NCBI RefSeq assembly: GCF_900547735.1
Contig: NZ_URHZ01000020.1
Location: 1 to 64,000 of the forward strand
Source: an uncultured Clostridium sp.
Lineage (GTDB): Bacteria; Bacillota; Clostridia; Lachnospirales; Lachnospiraceae
DNA length: 64,000 nt
Reading direction: 5' to 3'
Every line of letters begins with the position of its first letter. The first letter of the stretch is position 1. This document shows, one piece after another, positions 43,190 through 51,590 of this stretch. Under the pieces are notes generated by a model. That model made no database searches and was not told the DNA's origin. It worked only from the letters and a program-made list of their open reading frames with translations. The translations under genes were made by a program, and so were the position numbers.

Positions 43190-44622
43190 AAAAACAGTAT
43201 GAAACCGTCATTGGACTGGAAGTCCACGTAGAGCTTGCCACTAAGACGAAAATTTTCTGCGGCTGTTCCACCGCATTTGGCGCGGCGCCGGGTACCCATA
43301 CCTGTCCGGTCTGCACCGGAATGCCGGGTTCCCTGCCGGTTCTAAATAAGAAGGTGGTGGAACTGGCATTGTCCGTGGGTCTTGCCGCAGACTGTGAAAT
43401 TAACCGATTCTGTAAATTTGACCGGAAGAATTATTTTTATCCCGATAATCCGCAGAACTACCAGATTTCACAGCTCTATCTGCCAATCTGCCACGACGGC
43501 GGCCTCACGATCGAAACGCCTTCGGGAGAAAAGCGCATCAGGATACACGAAATTCACATGGAAGAGGATGCAGGAAAGCTGATTCATGACGAATGGGAGG
43601 ACTGTTCGCTGGTGGATTATAACAGAAGCGGGGTACCGCTGATTGAGATTGTCTCCGAGCCGGATATGAGAAGCGCCGGGGAGGTTATTGCATACCTGGA
43701 GCGCCTGCGTCTTTTAATCCAGTATCTGGGCGCCTCCGACTGCAAGCTCCAGGAGGGGTCCATGAGAGCCGATGTCAATCTGTCGGTACGTGAAGCGGGA
43801 AGTGAGGCGTTCGGCACGAGAACGGAAATGAAGAACTTAAACTCCTTTAAAGCGATTGCCCGCGCCATCGAGGGAGAGAAAAACCGTCAGATTGAACTTC
43901 TGGAGGAGGGGAAGAGCATATCCCAGGAGACGCGGAGATGGGATGACAACAAGGAGTATTCCTATGCAATGCGTTCCAAGGAGGATGCAAAAGACTACCG
44001 GTATTTTCCGGATCCGGATCTGCCTCCCGTCATGATAAGCGAAGAATGGCTTGAGGAGATCAGAAACTCACTTCCGGAGGTGCAGCCTGAAAAGATGAAA
44101 CGCTATCAGGAAGATTACGGTTTATCGGAATATGACAGCCGGATCATTACGGAATCCAGGAAGATGGCGGAAATATTCGAGAAGACGGCGTCACTCTGCG
44201 GCCTGCCGAAGAAAGCGGCCAACTGGCTAATCGGCGAAACCAGCCGCCTGATGAAGGAAAATGCAGTTGAGGCCGATAAGCTGTCCTTTTCTCCCGGGCA
44301 TCTTTCAAAGCTCATTCAGTTAACGGAGGCGGGGAGCATTAACACCACAATCGCAAAAGAGGTTTTTGAGAAAATTTTTATGGAGGACATGGAACCTGAA
44401 GCGTATATAAAAGAGAATGGCCTTATGATGGTAAATGATGACGGAGCCCTGGAACGGACGGTGGAAGAAGTCCTTGCATCAAACCCTCAGACAGTGGAGG
44501 AGTACCGAAGCGGAAAAACCAAGGTGATCGGCTTCCTGGTAGGTCAGGTCATGAAACAGATGCATGGAAAAGCGAATCCCGGTAAGGTGAATGAAATTTT
44601 AGGCAAAAAATTAGAACGGTAA
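43186..44622 (+). CDS. gatB: Asp/Glu-tRNA amidotransferase subunit GatB
   Basis: The kinase/transamidase subunit, 478 residues. ETVIGLEVHVELATKTKIFCGC with THTCPVCTGMPGSLPVLN at the N-terminus, RKNYFYPDNPQNYQISQ, LVDYNRSGVPLIEIVSEPD, and a C-terminal YqeY-like tRNA-binding domain ending with GFLVGQVMKQMHGKANPGKVNEIL. ATGA overlap with gatA indicates coupled translation. Confidence 0.96.
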   Translation: MKKQYETVIGLEVHVELATKTKIFCGCSTAFGAAPGTHTCPVCTGMPGSLPVLNKKVVELALSVGLAADCEINRFCKFDRKNYFYPDNPQNYQISQLYLPICHDGGLTIETPSGEKRIRIHEIHMEEDAGKLIHDEWEDCSLVDYNRSGVPLIEIVSEPDMRSAGEVIAYLERLRLLIQYLGASDCKLQEGSMRADVNLSVREAGSEAFGTRTEMKNLNSFKAIARAIEGEKNRQIELLEEGKSISQETRRWDDNKEYSYAMRSKEDAKDYRYFPDPDLPPVMISEEWLEEIRNSLPEVQPEKMKRYQEDYGLSEYDSRIITESRKMAEIFEKTASLCGLPKKAANWLIGETSRLMKENAVEADKLSFSPGHLSKLIQLTEAGSINTTIAKEVFEKIFMEDMEPEAYIKENGLMMVNDDGALERTVEEVLASNPQTVEEYRSGKTKVIGFLVGQVMKQMHGKANPGKVNEILGKKLER

Positions 44623-44673
44623 AAACAGCAGATCCGCCCGCTTTTCTACGGGGCATCCACCGTCAGTAAAAAG

Positions 44674-44724
44674 TCCCCTGACCCGGGAGTACGCCAGATT
44701 CTTACCACCCGGGCCGGGGGATTT
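44674..44724 (+). terminator. Possible terminator of the gat operon
   Basis: CCCGGG at 44682-44687 pairs with CCCGGG at 44708-44713, extended by CCCC/GGGG below, then ATTT. The T-run is weak. Confidence 0.45.
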
Positions 44725-44818
44725 CATGGCCGGCATTGTCCACCGGACAGAGTATACAGGCGGCCGCCGGACGCACACATGTTTCTACAGGATACCGCAT
44801 AAAATTTTTTTCAGATGC

Positions 44819-44847
44819 TTGACAAAAGATGGAAAAAAGTGTAATAT
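44819..44847 (+). promoter_or_regulatory. Rubrerythrin promoter
   Basis: TTGACA (44819-44824), 17 bp, TAATAT (44842-44847). Confidence 0.75.
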
Positions 44848-44857
44848 AAAAACAGGA

Positions 44858-44874
44858 ATAATTCCTAGAATTAT
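44858..44874 (+). promoter_or_regulatory. Operator-like palindrome at the rubrerythrin start site
   Basis: ATAATTC-CTA-GAATTAT is a perfect 7-bp inverted repeat about 10 bp after the -10 box, over the probable transcription start. Its A/T-rich half-site (TATAATT) resembles PerR/Fur-family boxes, and PerR control of rubrerythrin is established in clostridia. Spacing differs from the classic 7-1-7 box. Confidence 0.55.
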
Positions 44875-44899
44875 AAAAGAACGTAGGAGGAATAAAAGA

Positions 44900-45433
44900 A
44901 TGGAATTAAAAGGAAGCAGAACAGAACAGAACCTGATGACAGCATTTGCAGGAGAATCACAGGCAAGAAATAAATACACATATTTCGCAAGCGCAGCGAA
45001 AAAAGAAGGTTTTGAGCAGATTGCAGCAATCTTTGAGAACACTGCAAACAATGAAAAAGAGCATGCAAAAATGTGGTTCAAAGAGTTAAAGGGAATCGGA
45101 ACAACAGCAGAGAACCTGAAAGCCGCTGCCGAGGGTGAGAACTACGAGTGGACCGATATGTATGCAGAATTTGCAAAGGTAGCTGAGGAAGAGGGCTTTA
45201 AAGAGCTGGCAGCTAAATTTGCGGCAGTTGCAGCTATTGAGAAGACACATGAAGAGAGATACTTAAAGCTCTTAAATAACGTAGAGATGCAGGCTGTATT
45301 TGAGAAAACGGAAGAGACAATGTGGGAGTGCAGAAACTGCGGCCACCTTGTAATCGGAAAGAAAGCTCCGAGCGTATGTCCTGTATGTGCACATCCACAG
45401 AGCTACTTTGAAGTTAGAAAAGAAAACTACTAA
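44900..45433 (+). CDS. rbr: Rubrerythrin
   Basis: Peroxide-reducing diiron protein protecting anaerobes from oxygen stress. 177 residues. The ferritin-like domain supplies iron ligands in FAGESQARNKY, NEKEHAKMW and the AAIEKTHEERY helix. A C-terminal rubredoxin domain carries CRNCGHLVIG and CPVCAHPQSYF. ATG 44900 is 9 nt after AGGAGG; the upstream extension to 44726 crosses the promoter and is not real. Codon use is biased like PFOR, suggesting high expression. Confidence 0.96.
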   Translation: MELKGSRTEQNLMTAFAGESQARNKYTYFASAAKKEGFEQIAAIFENTANNEKEHAKMWFKELKGIGTTAENLKAAAEGENYEWTDMYAEFAKVAEEEGFKELAAKFAAVAAIEKTHEERYLKLLNNVEMQAVFEKTEETMWECRNCGHLVIGKKAPSVCPVCAHPQSYFEVRKENY

Positions 45434-45531
45434 TTTATGGCCGGCCAAAGGGAGTAAAATCAGGGAGAGAGATTTGATACATAGTGCTGAAAAGCGGACC
45501 TTGAAGACCCTTTGACGGAGTGAATTTAAGA

Positions 45532-45573
45532 AACAGGACGGTTCCCGGTAAATGACGGAGCCGTCCTGTTTTT
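45532..45573. terminator. Terminator between rbr and rarA
   Basis: AACAGGACGG (45532-45541) pairs with CCGTCCTGTT (45561-45570), followed by TTT. It lies about 100 bp after rbr and can also end rarA transcripts. Confidence 0.75.
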
Positions 45574-45590
45574 CTGTCAGGAACTGAGGG

Positions 45591-45660
45591 AAGCCAACTG
45601 CTAAAAATAAGCCAATTGCTAAAAACAAGCCAACTGCAAAAGCGTGCTAACCGCAAAAAG
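45591..45660. repeat. Tandem 18-bp repeat beside rarA
   Basis: Three units of 18 bp based on AAGCCAACTGCTAAAAAT (45591-45608, 45609-45626, 45627-45644, the last degenerate), then a partial fourth to 45660, immediately past the rarA stop codon. No open role is visible. Confidence 0.7.
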
Positions 45661-45662
45661 TA

Positions 45663-47003
45663 TTACTGCTCCTGAGAAGCAGGATGCTCTCTGCGCCATT
45701 TTTTAATCACCTCCAGACGCTCACGGACGGGGGCCTCCGCACCGGCAGTTCCGGGCTGATAATAGACTCGTCCCTTAAGCGATTCGGGGAGGCAGTCCAT
45801 AGCCGCAATTTTATCTTCCGTATCATGGGCATAGACATAGCCCTCCCCATAATGCAGCTCCGCCATCAGGCCGGTGGGAGCGTTCCTGATCTGCAGGGGG
45901 ACCGGTTCCGCCATCATGTTCTGGGCGTCTTCCTTAGCCGTCTCATAAGCCCGGTAGATAGAATTCGATTTGGGAGCCATCGCCATGTAAACGACGGCCT
46001 GTGTCAAGTTCAACGTGCATTCCGGCATTCCGATAAAGTGGGATGCCTGATAGGCGGCAACCACGAGCGGCAGGGCATTTGGATCCGCAATTCCGATATC
46101 TTCACTGGCAAAACGGATCAGCCTTCTTGCCACATAGAGAGGATCCTCCCCCGCCTCCAGCATCCTGGCGAGCCAGTAGACGGCGGCGTCGGGATCGCTG
46201 TTGCGCATGGATTTATGCAGGGCGGAGATCAGGTTATAGTGTTCCTCACCCTTTTTATCATAGAGCAGGGATTTCTTATTCATGCACTGTTCCAGGGCCT
46301 GGCCGGAGACGGTAATGGTGCCGGAGCGGTCAAGCTCTCCGTTGAGGACGACCATTTCCAGGGTGTTCAGCGCGGTGCGCGCGTCCCCGTTGGCAAAATT
46401 GGCAATAAGGGACAACTGGTCCTCACTGATCACGACATGCTGGTTTCCAAATCCTTTGGGAGACTTCATCACATTTGTAAGCAGTTCCAGCAAATCTTCC
46501 GATGTCAGGGCCTTCAGTACAAATACTTTGCATCTGGAAAGAAGAGCGGAGTTGATCTCAAAGGAGGGATTTTCCGTCGTGGCGCCGATCAGGATGATAC
46601 TTCCCTTTTCCACATAGGGGAGGAATGCATCCTGCTGAGCCTTATTAAAACGGTGGATCTCGTCCACAAAGAGAATTGTCCTGATTCCCATGATGCGGTT
46701 TTTCTCGGCCTGTTCCATCACGGTTTTAATCTCTTTAATGCCGCTTGTAACGGCGGAAAAATCAATAAAAGACGACTGGGTCTTCCCCGCTATAATCCGG
46801 GCCAGGGTAGTCTTGCCGACACCGGGAGGCCCCCAGAAGATCATGGAAGTAACCTGATCCTTCTCGATTAAATTGCGTAGTACTTTACCGCGGCCAATCA
46901 GATGTTTCTGCCCCACGAACCCTTCCAGCGTATCGGGACGGATGCGGCTGGCAAGAGGGGATGTGGTTTCGCGGTTGTCAAAGAGTGAAAGCTGTTCCAG
47001 CAT
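45663..47003 (-). CDS. rarA: Replication-associated recombination ATPase RarA/MgsA
   Basis: 446-residue AAA+ clamp-loader-like ATPase acting at stalled forks. LASRIRPDTLEGFVGQKHLIG start, Walker A GPPGVGKTTLA near residue 58, Walker B FVDEIHRFNKAQQDAFLP, sensor 1 GATTENPSFEIN, sensor 2 region and the C-terminal tetramerisation domain (RNSDPDAAVYWLARMLEAGEDP, SEDIGIADPNAL, ECTLNLTQAVVYMAMAPKSN). AGGAGGTTCTCCC precedes the ATG. Confidence 0.95.
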   Translation of the reverse strand: MLEQLSLFDNRETTSPLASRIRPDTLEGFVGQKHLIGRGKVLRNLIEKDQVTSMIFWGPPGVGKTTLARIIAGKTQSSFIDFSAVTSGIKEIKTVMEQAEKNRIMGIRTILFVDEIHRFNKAQQDAFLPYVEKGSIILIGATTENPSFEINSALLSRCKVFVLKALTSEDLLELLTNVMKSPKGFGNQHVVISEDQLSLIANFANGDARTALNTLEMVVLNGELDRSGTITVSGQALEQCMNKKSLLYDKKGEEHYNLISALHKSMRNSDPDAAVYWLARMLEAGEDPLYVARRLIRFASEDIGIADPNALPLVVAAYQASHFIGMPECTLNLTQAVVYMAMAPKSNSIYRAYETAKEDAQNMMAEPVPLQIRNAPTGLMAELHYGEGYVYAHDTEDKIAAMDCLPESLKGRVYYQPGTAGAEAPVRERLEVIKKWRREHPASQEQ

Positions 47004-47465
47004 GGGAGAACCTCCTTCTCAAAAAGAATGATAATAAGGTGTATTTTAAGTTTATGGATGCTCTTGTTTTACCTGAGTATCATCATACCACATATTTGAA
47101 AGAAAAGGAACATACATTCGATGAGAAGATGGCTGTTACTGTTACTGTTCACTCCGTGCCCAGTAACACGCTGCGCGATGCACAGAAACGGCAAAAAACG
47201 CCGTTTCGCGCCGCAACCCTCGGGTTTTCTGTGACTTTCGCTACGCTCCACTCACAAAAAACACCTCGCGGAATACTACCTGTGAACAGTAACCTGTTAC
47301 TGTCCACCTCCAGTATAAGATATTTTGCTTTTTTTCACGGAATATGGTAATGTAGGATATACGGTAATTGTTTGGAATCTGCATTCTGAGAGGCGCATTT
47401 CATGAAGCGGCTGCTATGGAATCTCTGAACAGTCGAGTTATATGAAAAAGGAAAGGATGAAATGC
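47004..47465. other. Intergenic region between divergent rarA and fic
   Basis: Contains the rarA upstream region, an inverted-repeat element (47141-47293) and about 170 bp of lower-GC DNA leading to the Fic gene. No supported gene is seen. Confidence 0.5.
47141..47293. repeat. Small element with 12-bp terminal inverted repeats
   Basis: GTTACTGTTCAC (47141-47152) and GTGAACAGTAAC (47282-47293) are exact inverted copies 153 bp apart. Each is next to another TGTTACTG-like word. Inside lies a perfect AAACGGC/GCCGTTT hairpin (near 47187-47207). No open frame is inside, so a MITE or structured repeat is likely. Confidence 0.5.
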
Positions 47466-48314
47466 ATGGCGAAACAGGAATACGAAATCTATGCTGAAAC
47501 TCCTGATAAAAAGAAAAAGAAAGAGTACTGGGAGACGGCAATTGGTTTGCAGCAGGTGGATGCACTTGAACCGTCCGAATATTTAATTGACCTGGCGCAG
47601 CAAAATATTGACGGAAAACTAACTTATCAACAGGTTGAAGAACTGCTGTATACACATTATGAGGATGAGAGCGGGGCGGAAAAAGAACAGCGGCTGAAAG
47701 AAGGGGATCTGGTTGCGAGCCGGATTACACAAATTCTGGACAGCCCCGGCTATCCGTTACAATTAGCTTCTCTTAAAGCAATCCATCGTTATCTATTTAA
47801 AGACCTGTATGAGCATGCAGGTGAATTCCGGAGATATAACATATATAAAAAAGAGCCGGTTTTAAATGGAGAAAGTGTCAAATATACGAATTACGGTGCT
47901 TTGGTGGACACATTAGAGTATGATATACGTCAGGAAAAAGAGACAACTTATGCCGGTTTGAAGCAGGAACAGATTGTCAACCGTATTGCACGGTTTACTT
48001 CTGCTCTATGGCAGGCACATCCGTTTATGGAAGGAAATACAAGGACAACGGCAGTATTTATGGAATGTTATCTGAACAGCATTGGTTTCCGGGTTGATAA
48101 TACCCCGTTTAAAAGACATTCCCTGTATTTCAGGAATGCGTTGGTGCGCGCAAACTATGCTGATTACAGTAAAGGAATTATTGCAGACAGCCGTTATCTG
48201 GAGCTTTTTTTCTGTAATTTGCTGACGGATAAAAAAACACCGCTGCGAAACAGGGATTTACTTCTTATAGAATTATTTGAGGGAAAGGATACAGGCGCGG
48301 GCAGGGATAAGTGA
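47466..48314 (+). CDS. Fic family protein
   Basis: About 282 residues. The Fic core motif is HPFMEGNTRTTAVFMECY; it keeps the catalytic His, the acidic Glu, the Asn and the first Arg, but has Thr where the canonical HxFx(D/E)GNGRxxR has Gly and lacks the second Arg. Most Fic enzymes transfer AMP from ATP to target hydroxyls. The N-terminal 70 residues (IDLAQQNIDGKLTYQQVEELL) recall VbhA-like antitoxin helices, yet no clear (S/T)xxxE(G/N) inhibitory motif is seen. No separate antitoxin gene is adjacent. ATG 47466 best fits the AAAGGAAAGGA site; upstream ATGs at 47442 and 47457 are in frame. Confidence 0.8.
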   Translation: MAKQEYEIYAETPDKKKKKEYWETAIGLQQVDALEPSEYLIDLAQQNIDGKLTYQQVEELLYTHYEDESGAEKEQRLKEGDLVASRITQILDSPGYPLQLASLKAIHRYLFKDLYEHAGEFRRYNIYKKEPVLNGESVKYTNYGALVDTLEYDIRQEKETTYAGLKQEQIVNRIARFTSALWQAHPFMEGNTRTTAVFMECYLNSIGFRVDNTPFKRHSLYFRNALVRANYADYSKGIIADSRYLELFFCNLLTDKKTPLRNRDLLLIELFEGKDTGAGRDK

Positions 48315-48382
48315 ATCCGGCGTCATGAAACTGCGAATCATAACATGAAAAACCAGTCTCATGGTCTTTTCGAAAAAAAGGG

Positions 48383-48411
48383 TTGACAAACCGGGAAAAA
48401 TGCAATAATAT
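48383..48411 (+). promoter_or_regulatory. Promoter of the met transporter operon
   Basis: TTGACA (48383-48388), 17 bp, TAATAT (48406-48411). Start expected near 48418. Confidence 0.8.
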
Positions 48412-48417
48412 AGTCGC

Positions 48418-48732
48418 AAGTTGATAAATTGATTACCAGCAAAGACGTAGAAGAGAAGAGTAGTAAGCGGATGCTTTTACAGAGAGTTCCCGGACGCTGA
48501 GAGGGAGCAGAGATAGGCTTATGAAGATGGTCTCAGAGTTGCCTGATCGAATATTTTAGATCATGACGGGATGCGCCCGTTACAGCGATAGAGTATAAGC
48601 CGGGACACAGGCCATGGAGATGATGGATGTGCGGCCGTACTTGAAAAGGTCTGTATGTGCGAGCATCAGACGAAGTTAGGTGGTACCACGAAGCTACAGC
48701 TTTCGTCCTAATACAGGGCGGGAGCTTTTTTT
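48418..48732 (+). promoter_or_regulatory. T-box riboswitch with Met (AUG) specifier
   Basis: The T-box AGGTGGTACCACG is at 48678-48690. In stem I, GAGA (near 48453) pairs with TCTC (48531-48534) and TAAGC (48464-48468) with GCTTA (48517-48521). The 5' loop contains AGTA, and the 3' loop holds GAAG-ATG-G with the codon ATG at 48527-48529. The terminator is GCTTTCGTCCT (48699-48709) pairing with AGGGCGGGAGC (48715-48725) through some G-U pairs, then seven T. It should raise transporter expression when tRNA(Met) is uncharged. Confidence 0.92.
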
Positions 48733-48803
48733 GTTGCATATGAAAGTTTTTTGAACTCGCTATGCGGCCGCGCTCGGCGCAGAAAGTGAAAGGAGCAGTC
48801 AGA

Positions 48804-49823
48804 ATGATTAAGTTGGAACAGGTGAGCAAGACATTTGATACCATCCATGCTGTAAAAAACGTGAATCTGGAGATACAGGACGGTGAGATTTTTGGTATTA
48901 TAGGTTTTTCGGGGGCAGGCAAGTCTACGTTAGTCAGATGTATTAATCTGCTGGAGCGGCCGACGACGGGGCGCGTGCTGATTGACGATGTGGACTTAAT
49001 GAGCCTGGACGAGAAGAGACTGAGGGAAGTCAGGAAAAAGATCGGCATGATTTTCCAGCACTTTAACCTGATGCGTTCCAGGACGGTTTACCAGAATATC
49101 GAGTTTCCTCTTAAGAAAACGAAGATGACAAAGGCGGAGAGGGAAGAAAAGATAGCGTCTCTTCTGGAACTGGTGGGGCTGACCGATAAGAGGGATGCCT
49201 ATCCGTCACAGCTCTCGGGCGGACAGAAACAGAGGGTTGCCATCGCAAGGTCCCTGGCCAACGACCCGAACGTGCTTCTCTGCGATGAGGCCACCAGCGC
49301 CCTGGATCCCCAGACGACACAGTCCATCCTTAAGCTTCTCAAAAAAGTAAATGAGGAGATGGGGATTACCATTGTCCTGATTACCCACGAGATGGCGGTT
49401 GTGAAGGATATCTGCGACAGGGTTGCCATTATGGAAGAAGGAGCCGTGGTTGAGTCGGGAAATACGGTGGATGTATTCTGCCATCCGCAGGTCAGAATCA
49501 CCAGGGACTTTATCGACACGGCAAGTAATATCAGAAAAATCTACGATTTGATTGAAGACAAGAATGAACTGACGGAAATCGGCGCCGGGGACAGGATGCT
49601 TCTGTTCACCTACTCGGGCGCCAACGCAGGAGAACCGCTCATTTCCTATCTGGCAAAGGCCTTCGACATCAGGGCCAACATTATTTTCGGAAATATCGAT
49701 TTCCTGAAGGGTAAACCCCTCGGCAAGCTGGTGGTAACACTGAGCGGGGAGCCGGATAAAATGGCGGCTGCAATGGAATACATAAACTCACTTGGAGTGG
49801 AAGTGGAGGTAATTAAAGAATGA
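48804..49823 (+). CDS. metN: Methionine ABC transporter ATP-binding protein MetN
   Basis: 339 residues. Walker A GFSGAGKSTLVR, Q-loop IFQHFNLM, signature LSGGQKQRVAIAR, Walker B VLLCDEATSALDP and H-loop LITHEMAVV. The C-terminal ACT-like NIL domain (about 265-339, ending MEYINSLGVEVEVIKE) binds methionine and inhibits transport in characterised MetN. ATG 48804 is 8 nt after AAAGGAG. Directly downstream of the Met T-box. Confidence 0.95.
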   Translation: MIKLEQVSKTFDTIHAVKNVNLEIQDGEIFGIIGFSGAGKSTLVRCINLLERPTTGRVLIDDVDLMSLDEKRLREVRKKIGMIFQHFNLMRSRTVYQNIEFPLKKTKMTKAEREEKIASLLELVGLTDKRDAYPSQLSGGQKQRVAIARSLANDPNVLLCDEATSALDPQTTQSILKLLKKVNEEMGITIVLITHEMAVVKDICDRVAIMEEGAVVESGNTVDVFCHPQVRITRDFIDTASNIRKIYDLIEDKNELTEIGAGDRMLLFTYSGANAGEPLISYLAKAFDIRANIIFGNIDFLKGKPLGKLVVTLSGEPDKMAAAMEYINSLGVEVEVIKE

Positions 49824-50497
49824 GTATATTATACACTTTAGCGCCGAACCTGGAACGTCTGGGCGGAGAGCTTGTAAAATGTATCGGACAGACATTTAAG
49901 ATGCTCCTGATTTCAGGCACCATCGCATTTTTCTTCGGACTGTTCTTCGGAGTCCTCCTGATTGTTACAAAGAGAGGCGGAATCCTGCAGAACGTGGTAA
50001 TTTATAATTTTCTCGATAAAGCGGTTGATATTATCCGTTCGATTCCTTTCATTATACTTATGGTACTGCTGATTCCGGTCAGCCGGGCCATCGTCGGAAC
50101 GGGTTCCGGCGTTACCGGTTCCTATGTGGCGTTGATTGCGGGTACGGTTCCCTTCTTTGCGAGACAGATTGAATCGGTTCTTGCGGACCTGGACGGCGGA
50201 CTGATTGAAGCCAGCGAGGCGATGGGATTTTCACCGGTAGAGATTATCTTTGGCGTTTATTTAAAGGAGAGTATCCCCGGCATCACCCGCGTGACGATGA
50301 TTACCTTTGTCAGCCTGATCGGCATTACGGCCATGGCCGGTGCGATCGGAGCCGGAGGACTGGGAGACTTCGCCATCCGTTACGGATATCAGATGGGCTA
50401 CCGCGATATGATTTGGGCTACGGTAATTATTATCCTTTTAATTATCAGTGCGATTCAGTTTATCGGCAACGTGATTATCAGGAAAACGACGCATTAA
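49820..50497 (+). CDS. metI: Methionine ABC transporter permease MetI
   Basis: 225 residues with about five membrane helices. The coupling loop EASEAMGFSPVEIIFGVYLKESIPGI matches the EAA motif of D-methionine permeases. It starts inside the metN stop codon (ATGA), so the two are translationally coupled. Confidence 0.94.
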   Translation: MSILYTLAPNLERLGGELVKCIGQTFKMLLISGTIAFFFGLFFGVLLIVTKRGGILQNVVIYNFLDKAVDIIRSIPFIILMVLLIPVSRAIVGTGSGVTGSYVALIAGTVPFFARQIESVLADLDGGLIEASEAMGFSPVEIIFGVYLKESIPGITRVTMITFVSLIGITAMAGAIGAGGLGDFAIRYGYQMGYRDMIWATVIIILLIISAIQFIGNVIIRKTTH

Positions 50498-50612
50498 GTA
50501 ATAGCGAAAGCGGCTGTTCAGGGGACAGTACTGCGCGAAGCGGCACCTGGAAAAGAACTGGATAGTTACTATATAAATGTATTTAAAAGAGAAGAAAAAG
50601 GAGAGAAAAATT

Positions 50613-51545
50613 ATGAAAAAGACATTCAAAACATCATGGAAAAAAGCAGCAGCAGTAACCCTGGCGGCCGTGACGGCGCTCACACTTTTCGGATGCGGAT
50701 CGGGAAGCGGCAGTACACCGGCCACAACGGCAGCAGCCGGGGAGACGGCAGGCGAAGCGGCAAAGGAAACAGCAAAGGAAACGGCGGAAGTGACCACGGT
50801 AAAAGTCGGCGTAGTCGGCGAATACAATGCACAGTGGGATACAATCAACGAACTTCTGAAGGATGACGGCATTCAGGTAGAACTGATGAAGTTTACCGAT
50901 TATGCAGCTCCAAACCGCGCATTAAATGACGGGGAGATCGATCTGAACGCATTCCAGCATAAGGCATTCCTTGCAAATGATGTGGCTCAGAAGGGATACG
51001 ACATCGTAGATATCGGAGATACCATTATTGCTCCGCTTTCCATCTATAATAATAAGAAAAAAATCTCTTCCATCGATGAGATTAAAGACGGCGATGTGAT
51101 TGCCATCCCAAGCGATCTGACAAACGGAGGCCGTGCCCTCAAACTGCTGGAAGAGGCAGGTTTCATCGTATGTGATCCGGAAAAAGGATTTGTACCGACA
51201 AAAGCCGATATTACAGAGTACAAGGTAAAGATCGATATCAAAGAGGCTGAGTCCGCAACCCTGGCAAACATCCTTCCTGACTGCGCTGCGGCTGTCATCA
51301 ACGGCGGAAACGCATTTACGGCAGGCCTTAACCCGATCGAAGACACAATTTACACCGAGAATGTAGATAAGACAACCAACGAGGCGGTTCCCCAGTTAAT
51401 CAACGTAATCGTTGCCCGTACCGCCGACAAGGACAATGAAGTTTACAAGAAAATTGTAGACGCTTACCATACGGCAGAAGTTAAGAAGACGATTGAAGAT
51501 GCATACCAGGGCGCTTTCATCTGCGCATGGGATGATGCGGAATAA
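50613..51545 (+). CDS. metQ: Methionine-binding lipoprotein MetQ
   Basis: 310 residues. Signal peptide MKKTFKTSWKKAAAVTLAAV with lipobox LTLFGC (lipidated Cys28), then an Ala/Thr/Gly/Glu linker. The NlpA/MetQ domain has VKVGVVGEYNAQWDTINELL, FTDYAAPNRALNDGEIDLNAFQHKAFL and AIPSDLTNGGRALKLLEEAG. Captures methionine outside the membrane. ATG 50613 is 9 nt after AAAAGGAGA; the upstream frame to 50577 has no site. Confidence 0.94.
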   Translation: MKKTFKTSWKKAAAVTLAAVTALTLFGCGSGSGSTPATTAAAGETAGEAAKETAKETAEVTTVKVGVVGEYNAQWDTINELLKDDGIQVELMKFTDYAAPNRALNDGEIDLNAFQHKAFLANDVAQKGYDIVDIGDTIIAPLSIYNNKKKISSIDEIKDGDVIAIPSDLTNGGRALKLLEEAGFIVCDPEKGFVPTKADITEYKVKIDIKEAESATLANILPDCAAAVINGGNAFTAGLNPIEDTIYTENVDKTTNEAVPQLINVIVARTADKDNEVYKKIVDAYHTAEVKKTIEDAYQGAFICAWDDAE

Positions 51546-51590
51546 GTAATAAGGAAAAGGTGCGCCAAGCCGGCACGGATGGAGGGTAAA

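Noticed and set aside
45684..46871. 395-codon open frame antisense to rarA
   Set aside because: It covers the Walker motifs of rarA on the other strand, with no start signals and improbable composition.
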